From contig CAZVZK010000079.1 in NCBI GenBank assembly GCA_964630925.1, positions 1 to 49,392 of the forward strand: a stretch of 49,392 nt of DNA, given 5' to 3'. The stretch comes from RGDT01 sp964630925. Its GTDB lineage: Bacteria; Planctomycetota; Planctomycetia; Gemmatales; Gemmataceae. This document shows, in pieces, positions 15,537 through 22,892 of this stretch (position 1 is its first letter; the number at the start of each line of letters is the position of its first letter). Both the position numbers and the translations under genes were made by a program. Below the pieces are notes generated by a model. The model had not been told where the DNA came from and made no database searches. It saw only the letters and a list, made by a program, of their open reading frames with translations.

Positions 15537-16318
15537 TCGCGAAGTACGACCTGCGCCTGCCCGAGGGGGCCAAGCCCGGCGTCACCGTCTACCTCTCGAC
15601 GATCAAGGAGCAGCGTTTCGATGTCGCCCCGGACTACGAGCTCGACTGGCGTCACCACTTCCTCGGCAGTCCTGAGAAGCGCGGGCACGAGCCGAAAGCC
15701 CCCGAGGACTGGAACGAGAAGATGCTGCCCGAACTCCTCGCCCTCGAGGCGCGGATCAACAAGGAGACGCCGATCCGGCTGTTGAGGGCGCGTGGCCTCG
15801 CCCGCCTGCCCGCCTGGTTCGCCTTCGGCCACACGTTCTCCGACGTGGCCCGCTACACGGTCGAGGTCGCCCAGGGCGACGACATCTGGCAGAGCGACGC
15901 GAAGCCGAGCGAGGACTTCGGCGTCCAGGGCAGCCTGCCCGGCGGCGAGGCGTTGGCCGCGGAAGGCGACACGCTCGCCGTCGGCATCAGTGTCAGCGAC
16001 ACGCTGGAGGAGGCCGTCCGCAAGCACCTCCCGAACTGCGGGGAGAAGGTCAGGGCGGTCCTCTTCCTCCGGCCTGCCCGCGATCTGGGGCGCCACTGCC
16101 TCCGCGGCGCGGGGGACGCCGCGGCCCTCGCCGAGAACGCCAAGACGATGATCCGGGCGTTCGTTCGGCATTACGGGGCCAGGAGGGTTCTGCTCTACTA
16201 CCTCGGCCCCCTCAGCGGCGCCTGCTTCATCGGGCACAGGCTCAACGCGGTCTGCAAGGATATCCAGATCATGGAGTGGACGGACACGACCTACGTGCCG
16301 TCGTTTCTCCTGACCTGA
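15464..16318 (+). pseudogene. SAVED-domain effector fragment lacking its own start
   Basis: The frame carries about 284 residues (DGIVRDW... to ...YVPSFLLT) ending with a SAVED domain, the sensor that binds cyclic oligonucleotides in CBASS and type III CRISPR effectors. Recognisable parts: ELDWRHHFLGSPEKRGHEP, ARGLARLPAWFAFGHTFSDVARYTVEVAQG, DTLAVGISVSDTLEEAVRKHLP, and the tail LLYYLGPLSGACFIGHRLNAV followed by EWTDTTYVP. No ATG with a ribosome site begins it; the frame upstream overlaps the HORMA gene out of phase. SAVED proteins normally carry an N-terminal effector domain (nuclease, TIR or membrane), which is absent. No CD-NTase cyclase gene is in the window. As written it is probably not expressed, unless by frameshifting at 15461-15467. 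Confidence 0.7.
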
Positions 16319-16611
16319 GGACGGAGGTAACCGATGGCAACGCTCCCCCTTCAGAAGGTTCACGGTTGAGTGGAGTTCTCCCGTCGCCGCGGACTCGGCC
16401 CAATCTCAATGAGTCACTTTGAGGTTGTACGGTCACGCTTCTTGACTGACGGTGTAAGGCAGTTGCGTGCTTCGGTCTGATCGACCGGGGTTGGTGGAGA
16501 CAACTGCCTCCGGCATCTCGTCCGGCATCGCGTCCCAGGGCGCCGCCGTTCCTGGGCTTGTTGATGCCCTCCGGGTCCGGCGGCCGGGGTCGGACTGACC
16601 TACAACCACTC

Positions 16612-16770
16612 CGAGACCGCCTCTCCTACGCTGCGGGTCGTCGACGCCTTGAACGCCTCGAACCACGCCATACCCGATGCGGCGGACGATTCCCGCCACG
16701 TCGAATCCGCCGGCATGCGCGGAGCCGAACGCGCCCGCTTGTCCGCGTACTCCAGCTCGTCCCCTCCCTT
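16612..16770 (-). pseudogene. Remnant of a second DUF1559 gene (C-terminal end)
   Basis: DNA aligns with the 3' end of the intact DUF1559 gene (about 10315-10480) at high identity, with small gaps of about 3, 10 and 1 bases. Fragments of the C-terminus appear in different frames: DELEYADKRA, then AFGSAHAGGFDVA, then RRIGYG, then FEAFKASTTR. It cannot be expressed as a whole. Its upstream end abuts the 45-bp repeat at 16782, so most of the gene has been deleted. The remaining 16319-16611 holds no recognisable gene. Confidence 0.75.
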
Positions 16771-16781
16771 CTCCTGCCGGC

Positions 16782-16826
16782 CCCGACGTGTGCCGAAACG
16801 ACACGCTGAGCGGGCCGCCCCGCCGC
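16782..16826. repeat. 45-bp dispersed repeat, copy 2
   Basis: Second copy of the element at 11418-11462. It is followed to about 16910 by short palindromes built on CCGC/GCGG (for example TCCGCCAAGCGGA and TTCCGCTACGCGGA). Confidence 0.6.
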
Positions 16827-16978
16827 GTGCGCTGCGCCACGCTCCGCCAAGCGGAATAACGGCTTCCGCTACGCGGACCCTCCGTGATTCCGCTTGCACG
16901 GCGGGCCTGTGCCCCGCTCGGGCGCGGTGTCATCGGCACCACGGTGGGGCCGAGCAACTACGGAGAAGGAGAAATCAC

Positions 16979-17386
16979 ATGAACGACAGTACCGAGAACA
17001 CCAAGGCCAAGCGCCGCCCGGACTACCGCGTCTCCGCGGTGGCCCCCGGCGCGGGCGGCGGGGCACCCCAATTCATCCGCGTCGGCGTGGGCTTCAAGCT
17101 GGCGAAGTCGGGCGGCATCAGCGTCCTGTGCGACGGCATCGCCCTGAGCGGGCACCTGGTCCTCACCGGCCTGGACGACGAGCTGCCGCCCCTGGAGGGC
17201 TTCGGCCACGGCCTGCCCCAGCGCCCCGCGGATTTCGTGGCCAGCGTGGGCCGCGACACCGGCAAGGACACGTTCTGGACCGACATCGGCGCCGGCTATC
17301 GCCACGACACGCACATCGGCGTCCACGCGGCAGTGCTCCCGTCCGCGGGCAAGTTCGTGCTGTTCCCGAACGCCCGCGAGGGCTGA
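16979..17386 (+). CDS. Hypothetical plasmid protein (beta-rich)
   Basis: A 135-residue protein beginning MNDSTENTKAKRRPDYRVSAV, preceded by GGAGAAGGAG. The central part (FIRVGVGFKLAKSGGISVLCDGIALSGHLVLTG) resembles short phage/plasmid proteins with a pattern like RIGAAWxxKDGKGFxVxLDxxPxxGRxxL, which are of unknown function. That similarity is weak. It starts a rightward run of plasmid/phage-type genes extending to 21.4 kb, and a perfect hairpin follows its stop. Confidence 0.7.
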   Translation: MNDSTENTKAKRRPDYRVSAVAPGAGGGAPQFIRVGVGFKLAKSGGISVLCDGIALSGHLVLTGLDDELPPLEGFGHGLPQRPADFVASVGRDTGKDTFWTDIGAGYRHDTHIGVHAAVLPSAGKFVLFPNAREG

Positions 17387-17391
17387 CGGCA

Positions 17392-17415
17392 GGGGGCGGG
17401 CTCACGCCCGCCCCC
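17392..17415 (+). terminator. Hairpin after the 16979-17386 gene
   Basis: Perfect 10-bp stem (GGGGGCGGGC / GCCCGCCCCC) with a TCAC loop, 6 bases after the stop. GTTCC follows rather than a T-run, so partial termination or mRNA 3'-end protection is possible. Confidence 0.55.
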
Positions 17416-17448
17416 GTTCCCCGACCATCGACATGAAAGGAATCACGT

Positions 17449-17922
17449 ATGAAGGTAGACATCGACCTGGCCGAAATACTGAAACGGAAATACCCGAGGG
17501 GCTTCCACGCCCCGGCGGACATCGACATCGACCTGCTTTTGGAGTTCGGCGACGACGATTGGACGCACGAGATCGACCTCCACGAGCACCTCGCCCGCCG
17601 ACACGCGATCGCGCTCGTCTGGGACGCCGACATGCTGGTCGCACGTCACCCGCGGCTGACGGAGGGGCAGGCGTGGGAGGCGCTCCGGGAGTGCCGACGT
17701 CTGCACGCCGCCGAGGAGGGGCTGTGCTGGGGCAAGGTGGACGCGGCCGTGGGGGGCCTCTTCCCCGAGGCGCCGGAGGCCCGCCGGCGGCTGCTGGACC
17801 GGGCGGCCGACCTGTGCGCCCGCGTCCTCACCCTGCCCGACGGCGTGCTGGACGACCCGGCCTTCCGCGGCCCGGTCACAGCGGCCCTCGACTCCCTGGA
17901 CGCGGCCACGCGGGGCTCCTGA
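17449..17922 (+). CDS. Hypothetical protein
   Basis: A 157-residue acidic protein. The ATG follows AAAGGAATCACGT. Short motifs such as DIDIDLLLEFGDDDW, HLARRHAIALVWDADML and RLTEGQAWEALRECRRLHAAEEG suggest helices. The motifs RHPRLTEGQAWEAL and GLCWGKVDAAV recall small plasmid proteins of unknown function. Codon bias is strongly GC-rich at third positions, supporting the frame. It ends two bases before the methylase start, so both are probably in one operon. Confidence 0.7.
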   Translation: MKVDIDLAEILKRKYPRGFHAPADIDIDLLLEFGDDDWTHEIDLHEHLARRHAIALVWDADMLVARHPRLTEGQAWEALRECRRLHAAEEGLCWGKVDAAVGGLFPEAPEARRRLLDRAADLCARVLTLPDGVLDDPAFRGPVTAALDSLDAATRGS

Positions 17923-17924
17923 CC

Positions 17925-18671
17925 ATGCCGACGCCCCTCAACCCCTTCCTCCGGGACGCCCCGCCGGCGGCGCTCCCGGCCGCCCGGCCCGCGCAGCCCC
18001 GCCACGCGAGGCTGCCCCGGGCGCCCGTCACGGCCAGCCCGGTCCCCGGCCTGACCAGCCTTTACCACGACGACGACCCCGGCCCGTACGGGGACCGCGG
18101 CTACCCCGGCAACTGCGGCGGGAACGTCATCCGCGACCTGCTGCTGTACTTCAAGCCCGCCGGCGTGTTCGACCCGTTCGTGGGGAGCGGCACCTGCCGC
18201 CAGGTCTGCGCGTCGCTGGGCATCCCGTTCACTGGCTTCGACATCCGGCACGGCCAGGACGCCTGCTCGCCGGCGAGCTACCCGAGGGCGAAGAGGTTCG
18301 ACTTCGTCTGGGCGCACCCGCCGTACTTCAGGCAGAAGCTCTACACCGGCGACCCGCGCGACCTGAGCCGCCAGCCGACGCTGGAGGCCTTCCTGGCAAA
18401 GTACGCGGCGTTCATCGCGTGCTGCGCCGGGGTGCTGACGCCCGGAGGCAAGTTCGCGGTCCTGATGGGCGACTACTGCGACAGGGAGCTCGGATTCCTG
18501 CCGCTGGTGTACCACACGAAACGGCTTGCCTTCGGCGTGGGGCTGCGGCAGCATTGCACCGACATCATCCGGTTCGGCCACGGGGCGTCCAGCGGACGCA
18601 AGTCCTACCGCTCCAGCTTCATCCCGGGCCTGCATGACGTCGTGTCGATCTTCGAGAGGGCGGCTGAATGA
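17925..18671 (+). CDS. DNA methylase-like SAM-dependent methyltransferase
   Basis: A 248-residue protein of the N4-cytosine/N6-adenine DNA methylase class. The SAM-binding motif is DPFVGSGTCRQVCASLG (about 84-100), the acidic strand end FTGFDIRHGQDA follows, and the catalytic loop is WAHPPYF (about 125-131), a variant of (D/N/S)PP(Y/F). An N-terminal segment contains GDRGYPGNCGGNVIRDLLLYF, typical of this group, where the DNA is tested before the Rossmann core. No restriction enzyme gene is adjacent, so it looks like an orphan methylase, possibly for protection or regulation. The stop overlaps the next start (ATGA). Confidence 0.85.
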   Translation: MPTPLNPFLRDAPPAALPAARPAQPRHARLPRAPVTASPVPGLTSLYHDDDPGPYGDRGYPGNCGGNVIRDLLLYFKPAGVFDPFVGSGTCRQVCASLGIPFTGFDIRHGQDACSPASYPRAKRFDFVWAHPPYFRQKLYTGDPRDLSRQPTLEAFLAKYAAFIACCAGVLTPGGKFAVLMGDYCDRELGFLPLVYHTKRLAFGVGLRQHCTDIIRFGHGASSGRKSYRSSFIPGLHDVVSIFERAAE

Positions 18672-18880
18672 CGGACGGATTCTGGGACGACCCCTTCCAC
18701 GCCTGCGCGCTGGCCGCCGGCTTCCTCGCCCACGCCGAGGGCCGCCTCGGCGACGCAGAGCACGTCAGGCGGCTGGCGTTCGGGCTGTACGACGGGGAGC
18801 TCGCCGCGAAGGCGCGGAGGCGCCGGGAGGGCCGGGACGCACCGCCGGACACCTTGGGAGGCGGGGCATGGGCGGGTTGA
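18668..18880 (+). CDS. Small hypothetical protein
   Basis: A 70-residue protein whose ATG overlaps the methylase stop, indicating translational coupling. It contains a likely helix (HACALAAGFLAHAEGRLGDA) and a basic stretch (AAKARRRREGRD). It overlaps the next gene by 13 bases. No family is recognised. Confidence 0.6.
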   Translation: MTDGFWDDPFHACALAAGFLAHAEGRLGDAEHVRRLAFGLYDGELAAKARRRREGRDAPPDTLGGGAWAG

Positions 18881-19338
18881 TCGGCGACACGCCGCCGGCG
18901 GACGCGGCACCCTGCCCGGCCCGGGCGGCCGCACGGATCGCCGCCATCGTCGAGGCCACCCCGCGCTACCGGGCGGACCCCGCCGCGTCCGCCGCGGCGG
19001 CGGCGCTGTGGGGCGGCGGCTGCAACGGCTGCGGCGTGTTCGAGGGCGCCGAGAGTGAACGGATCGCCGGCGCGGGTGATGCCTGTTACGCCGACGTGCT
19101 CCTGGCGCGTAGCCCCAACGGCCTGTGGGCCATCGGCGTGGAGGCGGGATGGGGGACGGGAGGCTTCGGCCGCGCCCCGAGCATCTGGGGCGAGCCCTTC
19201 GCCACACGCGGGGAGGCGCGTCGGGCGGCGGTCCGGACGCTGGCCGAGGGGCTGGGGCGCCCCGGCGGCGACAGGAAGCGGGCCGAGCTGCTGAGGCGTG
19301 TCAAGGACGCCGACAGGCAGCGCGGGCTGTTCGACTGA
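18868..19338 (+). CDS. Hypothetical protein
   Basis: A 156-residue protein; GGGAGG lies 6-11 bases before the ATG. It has a Cys-containing motif (WGGGCNGCGVFEGAESERI), then DVLLARSPNGLWAIGVEAGWGTGGFGRAPSIWGEPFATRGEARRA in successive parts, and a basic helical C-terminus. The Gly/Trp-rich centre recalls small phage/plasmid proteins of unknown function. It sits in the middle of a tightly packed operon between the methylase and the PAPS-reductase-like gene. Confidence 0.65.
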   Translation: MGGLIGDTPPADAAPCPARAAARIAAIVEATPRYRADPAASAAAAALWGGGCNGCGVFEGAESERIAGAGDACYADVLLARSPNGLWAIGVEAGWGTGGFGRAPSIWGEPFATRGEARRAAVRTLAEGLGRPGGDRKRAELLRRVKDADRQRGLFD

Positions 19339-19347
19339 GGGCGGGCC

Positions 19348-20190
19348 GTGAGCAGCCCCTACCTCATCGGTGGCCCCGCCATCATCAGCTTCTCCGGCGG
19401 CCGCACCTCGGCGTACATGCTCCGCCACATCCTGGACGCCCACGGGGGCTCCCTGCCCGATGACGTGAGGGCCGTGTGGATGAACACGGGGATGGAGCAC
19501 CCGGCGACGCTCGACTTCGTGCGCGAGTGCTCGGGCCGGTGGGGCGTGCCGGTCACATGGTTGGAGCGCGACGCCGAGGGCGGGAAGGGACGCAGGTTCC
19601 GCGTGGTCGACCACGCCACCGCCTCGCGCGACGGCGGGCCCTACGAGGCGCTGATCCGGGAGAGGCGGTACCTGCCCAACCCCGTGACACGCTTCTGCAC
19701 CACCCAGCTGAAGGTGCGGGTGATGAGGGACTTCGCCCGCTCCCTGGGCTGGGGCCACTGGGTCAACGCCATCGGCCTGCGGTACGACGAGCCCCGGCGC
19801 GTGGCGAAGATGAAGGACCGGCGCGAGCGCTGTGAGACCGTCGCGCCGCTGCACCGGGCCCGCGTCACGAAGGAGGACGTGGCGGCCTTCTGGGCCGCGC
19901 AGGACTTCGACCTCCGCCTCCCGGACGTGGGCGGCAGGACGCCCCACGGCAACTGCGTCGGCTGCTTCCTCAAGTCCGCGAAGACGCTCTCGGCGATCTT
20001 CGCCGAGGACCCCTCCGCCGCCGACTGGTGGATCCGCATGGAGGCGGCCGCCACCCCCAACAAGCCCAGCGGCGCGCGGTTCCGCAACGACAGGCCGTCC
20101 TACCGTCAGATGAGGGACGCCGCGCTGGCGCGGCGGGCGTTCGACTTCGGCGAGGCGGACGCCCTCTCCGATTGCCTCTGCCATGACTGA
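19348..20190 (+). CDS. PAPS reductase-family protein (phage/plasmid type)
   Basis: A 280-residue member of the phosphoadenosine phosphosulfate reductase/ATP pyrophosphatase family. The PP-loop is SFSGGRTSAYML (14-25). Family blocks follow: NTGMEHPATLDFV, RFCTTQLKVRVMRDF, AIGLRYDEPRRVAKM, and HGNCVGCFLKSAKTL, with a final CLCHD. The Cys pairs could bind a metal or iron-sulfur cluster. Phage and plasmid copies are not sulfate-assimilation enzymes; roles in nucleic-acid modification have been proposed. Its neighbours, a DNA methylase and a DpdA-like protein, fit such a role, but this is inference. The start is GTG with GAGGGCGGG upstream. It overlaps the next gene by 8 bases. Confidence 0.85.
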   Translation: MSSPYLIGGPAIISFSGGRTSAYMLRHILDAHGGSLPDDVRAVWMNTGMEHPATLDFVRECSGRWGVPVTWLERDAEGGKGRRFRVVDHATASRDGGPYEALIRERRYLPNPVTRFCTTQLKVRVMRDFARSLGWGHWVNAIGLRYDEPRRVAKMKDRRERCETVAPLHRARVTKEDVAAFWAAQDFDLRLPDVGGRTPHGNCVGCFLKSAKTLSAIFAEDPSAADWWIRMEAAATPNKPSGARFRNDRPSYRQMRDAALARRAFDFGEADALSDCLCHD

Positions 20191-20794
20191 GGACGGCCCG
20201 CCCGCGGGCGACGTGGACGGCCTGGTGCTGGGGCCGATGGCCGAGCTGCTCCCCCCGCCCACCCACCTGCGGTGCGGCCAGGGCCGCATCGACCAGGCGC
20301 TGGCGGCCTACCGGCGGGCGCTGGCGCGGTTCCCCGACGAGGCCCTGCGGAAGGGCTGGGAGGCGGCACTGTCCGGGAACGCCGTCTGGTGCTGGCCCGC
20401 CGTCGGCGAGCTGGTCCGCTCCTGCGAACGCTTCGCCCCCCGGCCGCGGGGCGGGGATGACGGCGGGTGGGCCGGGCGGGCGCAGGCGATGACGGACGCC
20501 TACGTCAAGCGGTTCATGGCCACGTCGGCGCACGCGCGCAGGTGCGAGGCGGCGCCGCTCCGTGAGTACGCCCGCGCGTGCGCGTGGGTGCAGGCCCAGT
20601 ACCTGCTCGGCAGGGCGGACGTGGCCCACCAGTCCGGGGTCATCTTCCAGCTCGGCGAGGACGCGGGCGAGCGTGAGGCCTGGTTCGACGCGGCCAGGCG
20701 GCAGGCGGCCACGGGCAGGATCGCGGTGCGCGTGCCGCACCGCCTGGCCGAGGCGTGGCGGGCGGCCGGCGAGCCGGGGCGCGGCAGGGCGTGA
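20183..20794 (+). CDS. Hypothetical protein
   Basis: A 203-residue protein with a central helical region: GRIDQALAAYRRALARFPDEALRKGWEAALSGN near the start, and REYARACAWVQAQYLLGRADVAHQ later. The first helix pair looks like one TPR-like unit but no repeat follows. It overlaps the upstream gene by 8 bases and the downstream gene by 4 (GTGA), so it is clearly part of the operon. No family is recognised. Confidence 0.65.
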   Translation: MTEDGPPAGDVDGLVLGPMAELLPPPTHLRCGQGRIDQALAAYRRALARFPDEALRKGWEAALSGNAVWCWPAVGELVRSCERFAPRPRGGDDGGWAGRAQAMTDAYVKRFMATSAHARRCEAAPLREYARACAWVQAQYLLGRADVAHQSGVIFQLGEDAGEREAWFDAARRQAATGRIAVRVPHRLAEAWRAAGEPGRGRA

Positions 20795-21414
20795 TCCTCC
20801 TCGTCAGCGGGGCGACGAGGACGGTCCGCGCCCGCGCCGGCTCGGGGCGCCTCGGCCGCCTGTTGACGCCCAGGAATGGCAACAGCGTCGGGGCCCTGTT
20901 CGCCACCGGCCTGCCCGTCGCGGCCGACAACGCCGCCTTCACCGACTTCGACCCGGCCGCCTTCCGGCGCATGCTGGGCCGGCTGCGTGGCCGGCCCGTG
21001 CTGTGGGTCTGCGCCCCCGACGTGGTCGGGGACGCGGCCGCCACCCTCGCGCTCTTCGAAGTGTGGGAGCCGGAGATCCGCGCCCACGGCCTGCCCGTCG
21101 CGCTCGTGGCGCAGGACGGCCTGGAGCGCCTGGAGGCCCCGTGGGGGCGCATCGACGCCTTGTTCCTCGGCGGGACAACGGCCTGGAAGCTCGGGCCGCA
21201 CGCGGCCGCGTTGGCGCGTGAGGCGAAGGCGCGAGGGCTTTGGGTGCACGGGGGCCGGGTGAATACGAAGAAACGCTTCTCGCACATGGCCTCCATCGGC
21301 TGCGACAGCGTGGACGGCAGCGGCTTCAGCCGATTCCCCGACACGAGGATACCGATGGCCGAGCTGTGGCTGGAGGGGGTCGAGCGGGCGCGGGCGCCGG
21401 CGTGGACGCCGTGA
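20791..21414 (+). CDS. DpdA/tRNA-guanine transglycosylase-like protein (tentative)
   Basis: A 207-residue protein starting with GTG at the previous stop. Conserved-looking motifs: TRTVRARAGSGRLGRLLTPRNGN, AADNAAFTDFD, CAPDVVGDAAATLALFEVWE, ALVAQDGLE, IDALFLGGTTAWKLG, WVHGGRVNTKKR, IGCDSVDGSGFSRFPD. This pattern is common in phage proteins described as queuine-tRNA-ribosyltransferase-like. It fits a short TIM-barrel related to DpdA, the enzyme family that inserts 7-deazaguanine bases into DNA. No preQ0 synthesis genes are in the window. The base-exchange role is therefore inferred from remote similarity and from the neighbouring methylase and PAPS-reductase-like genes. Confidence 0.6.
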   Translation: MILLVSGATRTVRARAGSGRLGRLLTPRNGNSVGALFATGLPVAADNAAFTDFDPAAFRRMLGRLRGRPVLWVCAPDVVGDAAATLALFEVWEPEIRAHGLPVALVAQDGLERLEAPWGRIDALFLGGTTAWKLGPHAAALAREAKARGLWVHGGRVNTKKRFSHMASIGCDSVDGSGFSRFPDTRIPMAELWLEGVERARAPAWTP

Positions 21415-21415
21415 A

Positions 21416-21443
21416 GAAGGGGAGGGCATCCGCCCTCCCCTTC
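21416..21443. terminator. Bidirectional terminator between convergent genes
   Basis: A perfect 12-bp stem (GAAGGGGAGGGC / GCCCTCCCCTTC) with an ATCC loop fills the gap between the rightward stop at 21414 and the leftward stop at 21447. Confidence 0.8.
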
Positions 21444-21446
21444 CCG

Positions 21447-22091
21447 TCACCGGATGCAGAACTGGCAGGAGCCGCAGGTCGTGGACCTGTCCACCTCCTG
21501 CGGGCAGCCGAACACCGGCAGCGAGTACGCCGTCTTCCTGAGCGCCCGCGTGCGGAACACCAGGTGCGACCGACGCGGGGTGGCCGCGGGGTCGTGCTGC
21601 ATGAACGCCAGCCTGACGCCCGGCGGGACCGTCTCCGGCTCGCCCGTCTCGGCGTCGGCCGAGTACCAGACCCTCGCGTTGCCCTCCGCCGCCATCTCGG
21701 CGAGGACGGGGGCGATGTCCGGCACGCGGTGCGACCGCGAGTAGAGGAAGAACCTGACGAGCGGGCAGGCCCGGATGATCGTCAGCCACTTCCTGCCGTA
21801 CGCCGCGCTGAAGACGTCACCGGCGCTGTGGACCCTCAACACCATGACGCCGCGCGTGCGGATCTCGTCCGTCATGCGCTGAACGAAGTCGTCCTGCCTC
21901 GCCTGCCTGAGGTTCCACGCCAGCCGGCGCTTCACCAGGGCGGTCTTGTACCGGCCCCTCGCCGCGTAGCAGTGGGACCGGCACACGCCGGACGATCCGG
22001 GGCACGTCCTGATCGCGGGAAGGTCGAAGCGTGCGATGAACTCGCCCAGCTTCCCGTTCTTGACGGCCAACAAATGGCGGGCCTTCGCCAT
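21447..22091 (-). CDS. GP88-family protein
   Basis: A 214-residue member of the phage GP88 family. Motifs are KNGKLGEFIARFDLPAIRTCPG, VCRSHCYAARGRYK, RRLAWNLRQARQDDFVQRM, VLRVHSAGDVFSAAYGRKWL, FFLYSRSHR, and a C-terminal Cys cluster (GCPQEV..., TTCGSCQFCIR). The Cys-rich start and end probably bind a metal or cluster; the biochemical role is not established. I start it at the ATG at 22091, with CGAGGTG upstream, rather than at the far upstream starts in the open frame. It converges with the DpdA-like gene. Confidence 0.85.
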   Translation of the reverse strand: MAKARHLLAVKNGKLGEFIARFDLPAIRTCPGSSGVCRSHCYAARGRYKTALVKRRLAWNLRQARQDDFVQRMTDEIRTRGVMVLRVHSAGDVFSAAYGRKWLTIIRACPLVRFFLYSRSHRVPDIAPVLAEMAAEGNARVWYSADAETGEPETVPPGVRLAFMQHDPAATPRRSHLVFRTRALRKTAYSLPVFGCPQEVDRSTTCGSCQFCIR

Positions 22092-22246
22092 GAGTAACAC
22101 CTCGGGTAAGGTGCGTGCGCCCCCGCGCCCAAGCGTTGTGCGTGGGTCTGGGGTGCGCGGAACCCGCCGAGGGTGGAACAACCCAGCCCTTCGCGCAAGC
22201 GGAAGTTTCATGTGGACGGGGCGGCGCGGGGGTGTAGTGTGCGGGG

Positions 22247-22471
22247 ATGCCCAAGCGCCCCCCAGACCCGCCGGTGACGCCCGAGGTGGTGAGCGCCTTC
22301 CTAGCCGAGTACGCCTGGATGGCACGCTCGCGCCACGGCAGGGACCGCCTCGCCTACCGCATCGTCGAACGCCTCGCCGACGAGCTCGCATTCCGCAGGG
22401 TCAGCGCCGCGGGCGCGGCCCCGCCCGACGAGGCCGCCGCCCCGCGCTGGCAGTCGCGCGTCCGCAAGTAG
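22247..22471 (+). CDS. Small hypothetical protein
   Basis: A 74-residue basic protein, divergent from GP88 with 155 bases between. It is mainly helical (EVVSAFLAEYAWMARSRHGRDRLAYRIVERLADEL). Third codon positions are almost all G or C, which supports it as a gene. Only a weak GGGG precedes the ATG. No family is recognised. Confidence 0.5.
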   Translation: MPKRPPDPPVTPEVVSAFLAEYAWMARSRHGRDRLAYRIVERLADELAFRRVSAAGAAPPDEAAAPRWQSRVRK

Positions 22472-22484
22472 CACACCGCGCCGC

Positions 22485-22892
22485 TCAGGCGCGTGGCCTC
22501 GGGGGCGTGTAGGCCGAGATGTTGATGGAGCGGACGGGGCCGCCGGGGTGGACGGAGTCGCGGCGGCACAGGCGCAGGTCGCGTGCCAGGCCGGCCAGGC
22601 CCTCCCCCTCGATCTCCACCTTCCACATGCCGTCGGCGTCCTCGAACACGAACAGGACGCCGCGGGCGGGGTGGTAGCGGATGCGCCCGGCGATGGCCGC
22701 GTAGAAGACGCACTCGACCTCGCCCGAGGGCATCTCCAGGCCCACCCCCGCCAGCGCCCCGCGCCCCACGCTCACGCCGGCGCCGTCGGCCGCCTCGCGC
22801 CGCGCCTCCCCGTCGCCGCCCTGCGCCGCCCCGGGCGCCTCGGCCCGCAGTTGGCGTCTGAGCGCGTCCAGCCCCGTCCCCTCATCGTGCAT
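22485..22892 (-). CDS. Hypothetical protein downstream of the relaxase
   Basis: A 135-residue protein whose ATG lies inside the 3' end of the relaxase gene (11-base overlap) with GGGGGAGGG upstream. The N-terminal third is Ala/Glu/Arg-rich. The rest is probably beta-rich (VECVFYAAIAGRIRYHPARGVLFVFEDADGMWKVEIEGEGL). Coupled translation with the relaxase suggests a mobilisation accessory function, but no known family is seen. Confidence 0.65.
   Translation of the reverse strand: MHDEGTGLDALRRQLRAEAPGAAQGGDGEARREAADGAGVSVGRGALAGVGLEMPSGEVECVFYAAIAGRIRYHPARGVLFVFEDADGMWKVEIEGEGLAGLARDLRLCRRDSVHPGGPVRSINISAYTPPRPRA

Noticed and set aside
13757..16318. Complete type III CBASS system
   Set aside because: No frame shows the cyclase motif (GSxxxGT with SDxD), and the HORMA and SAVED genes are both incomplete.
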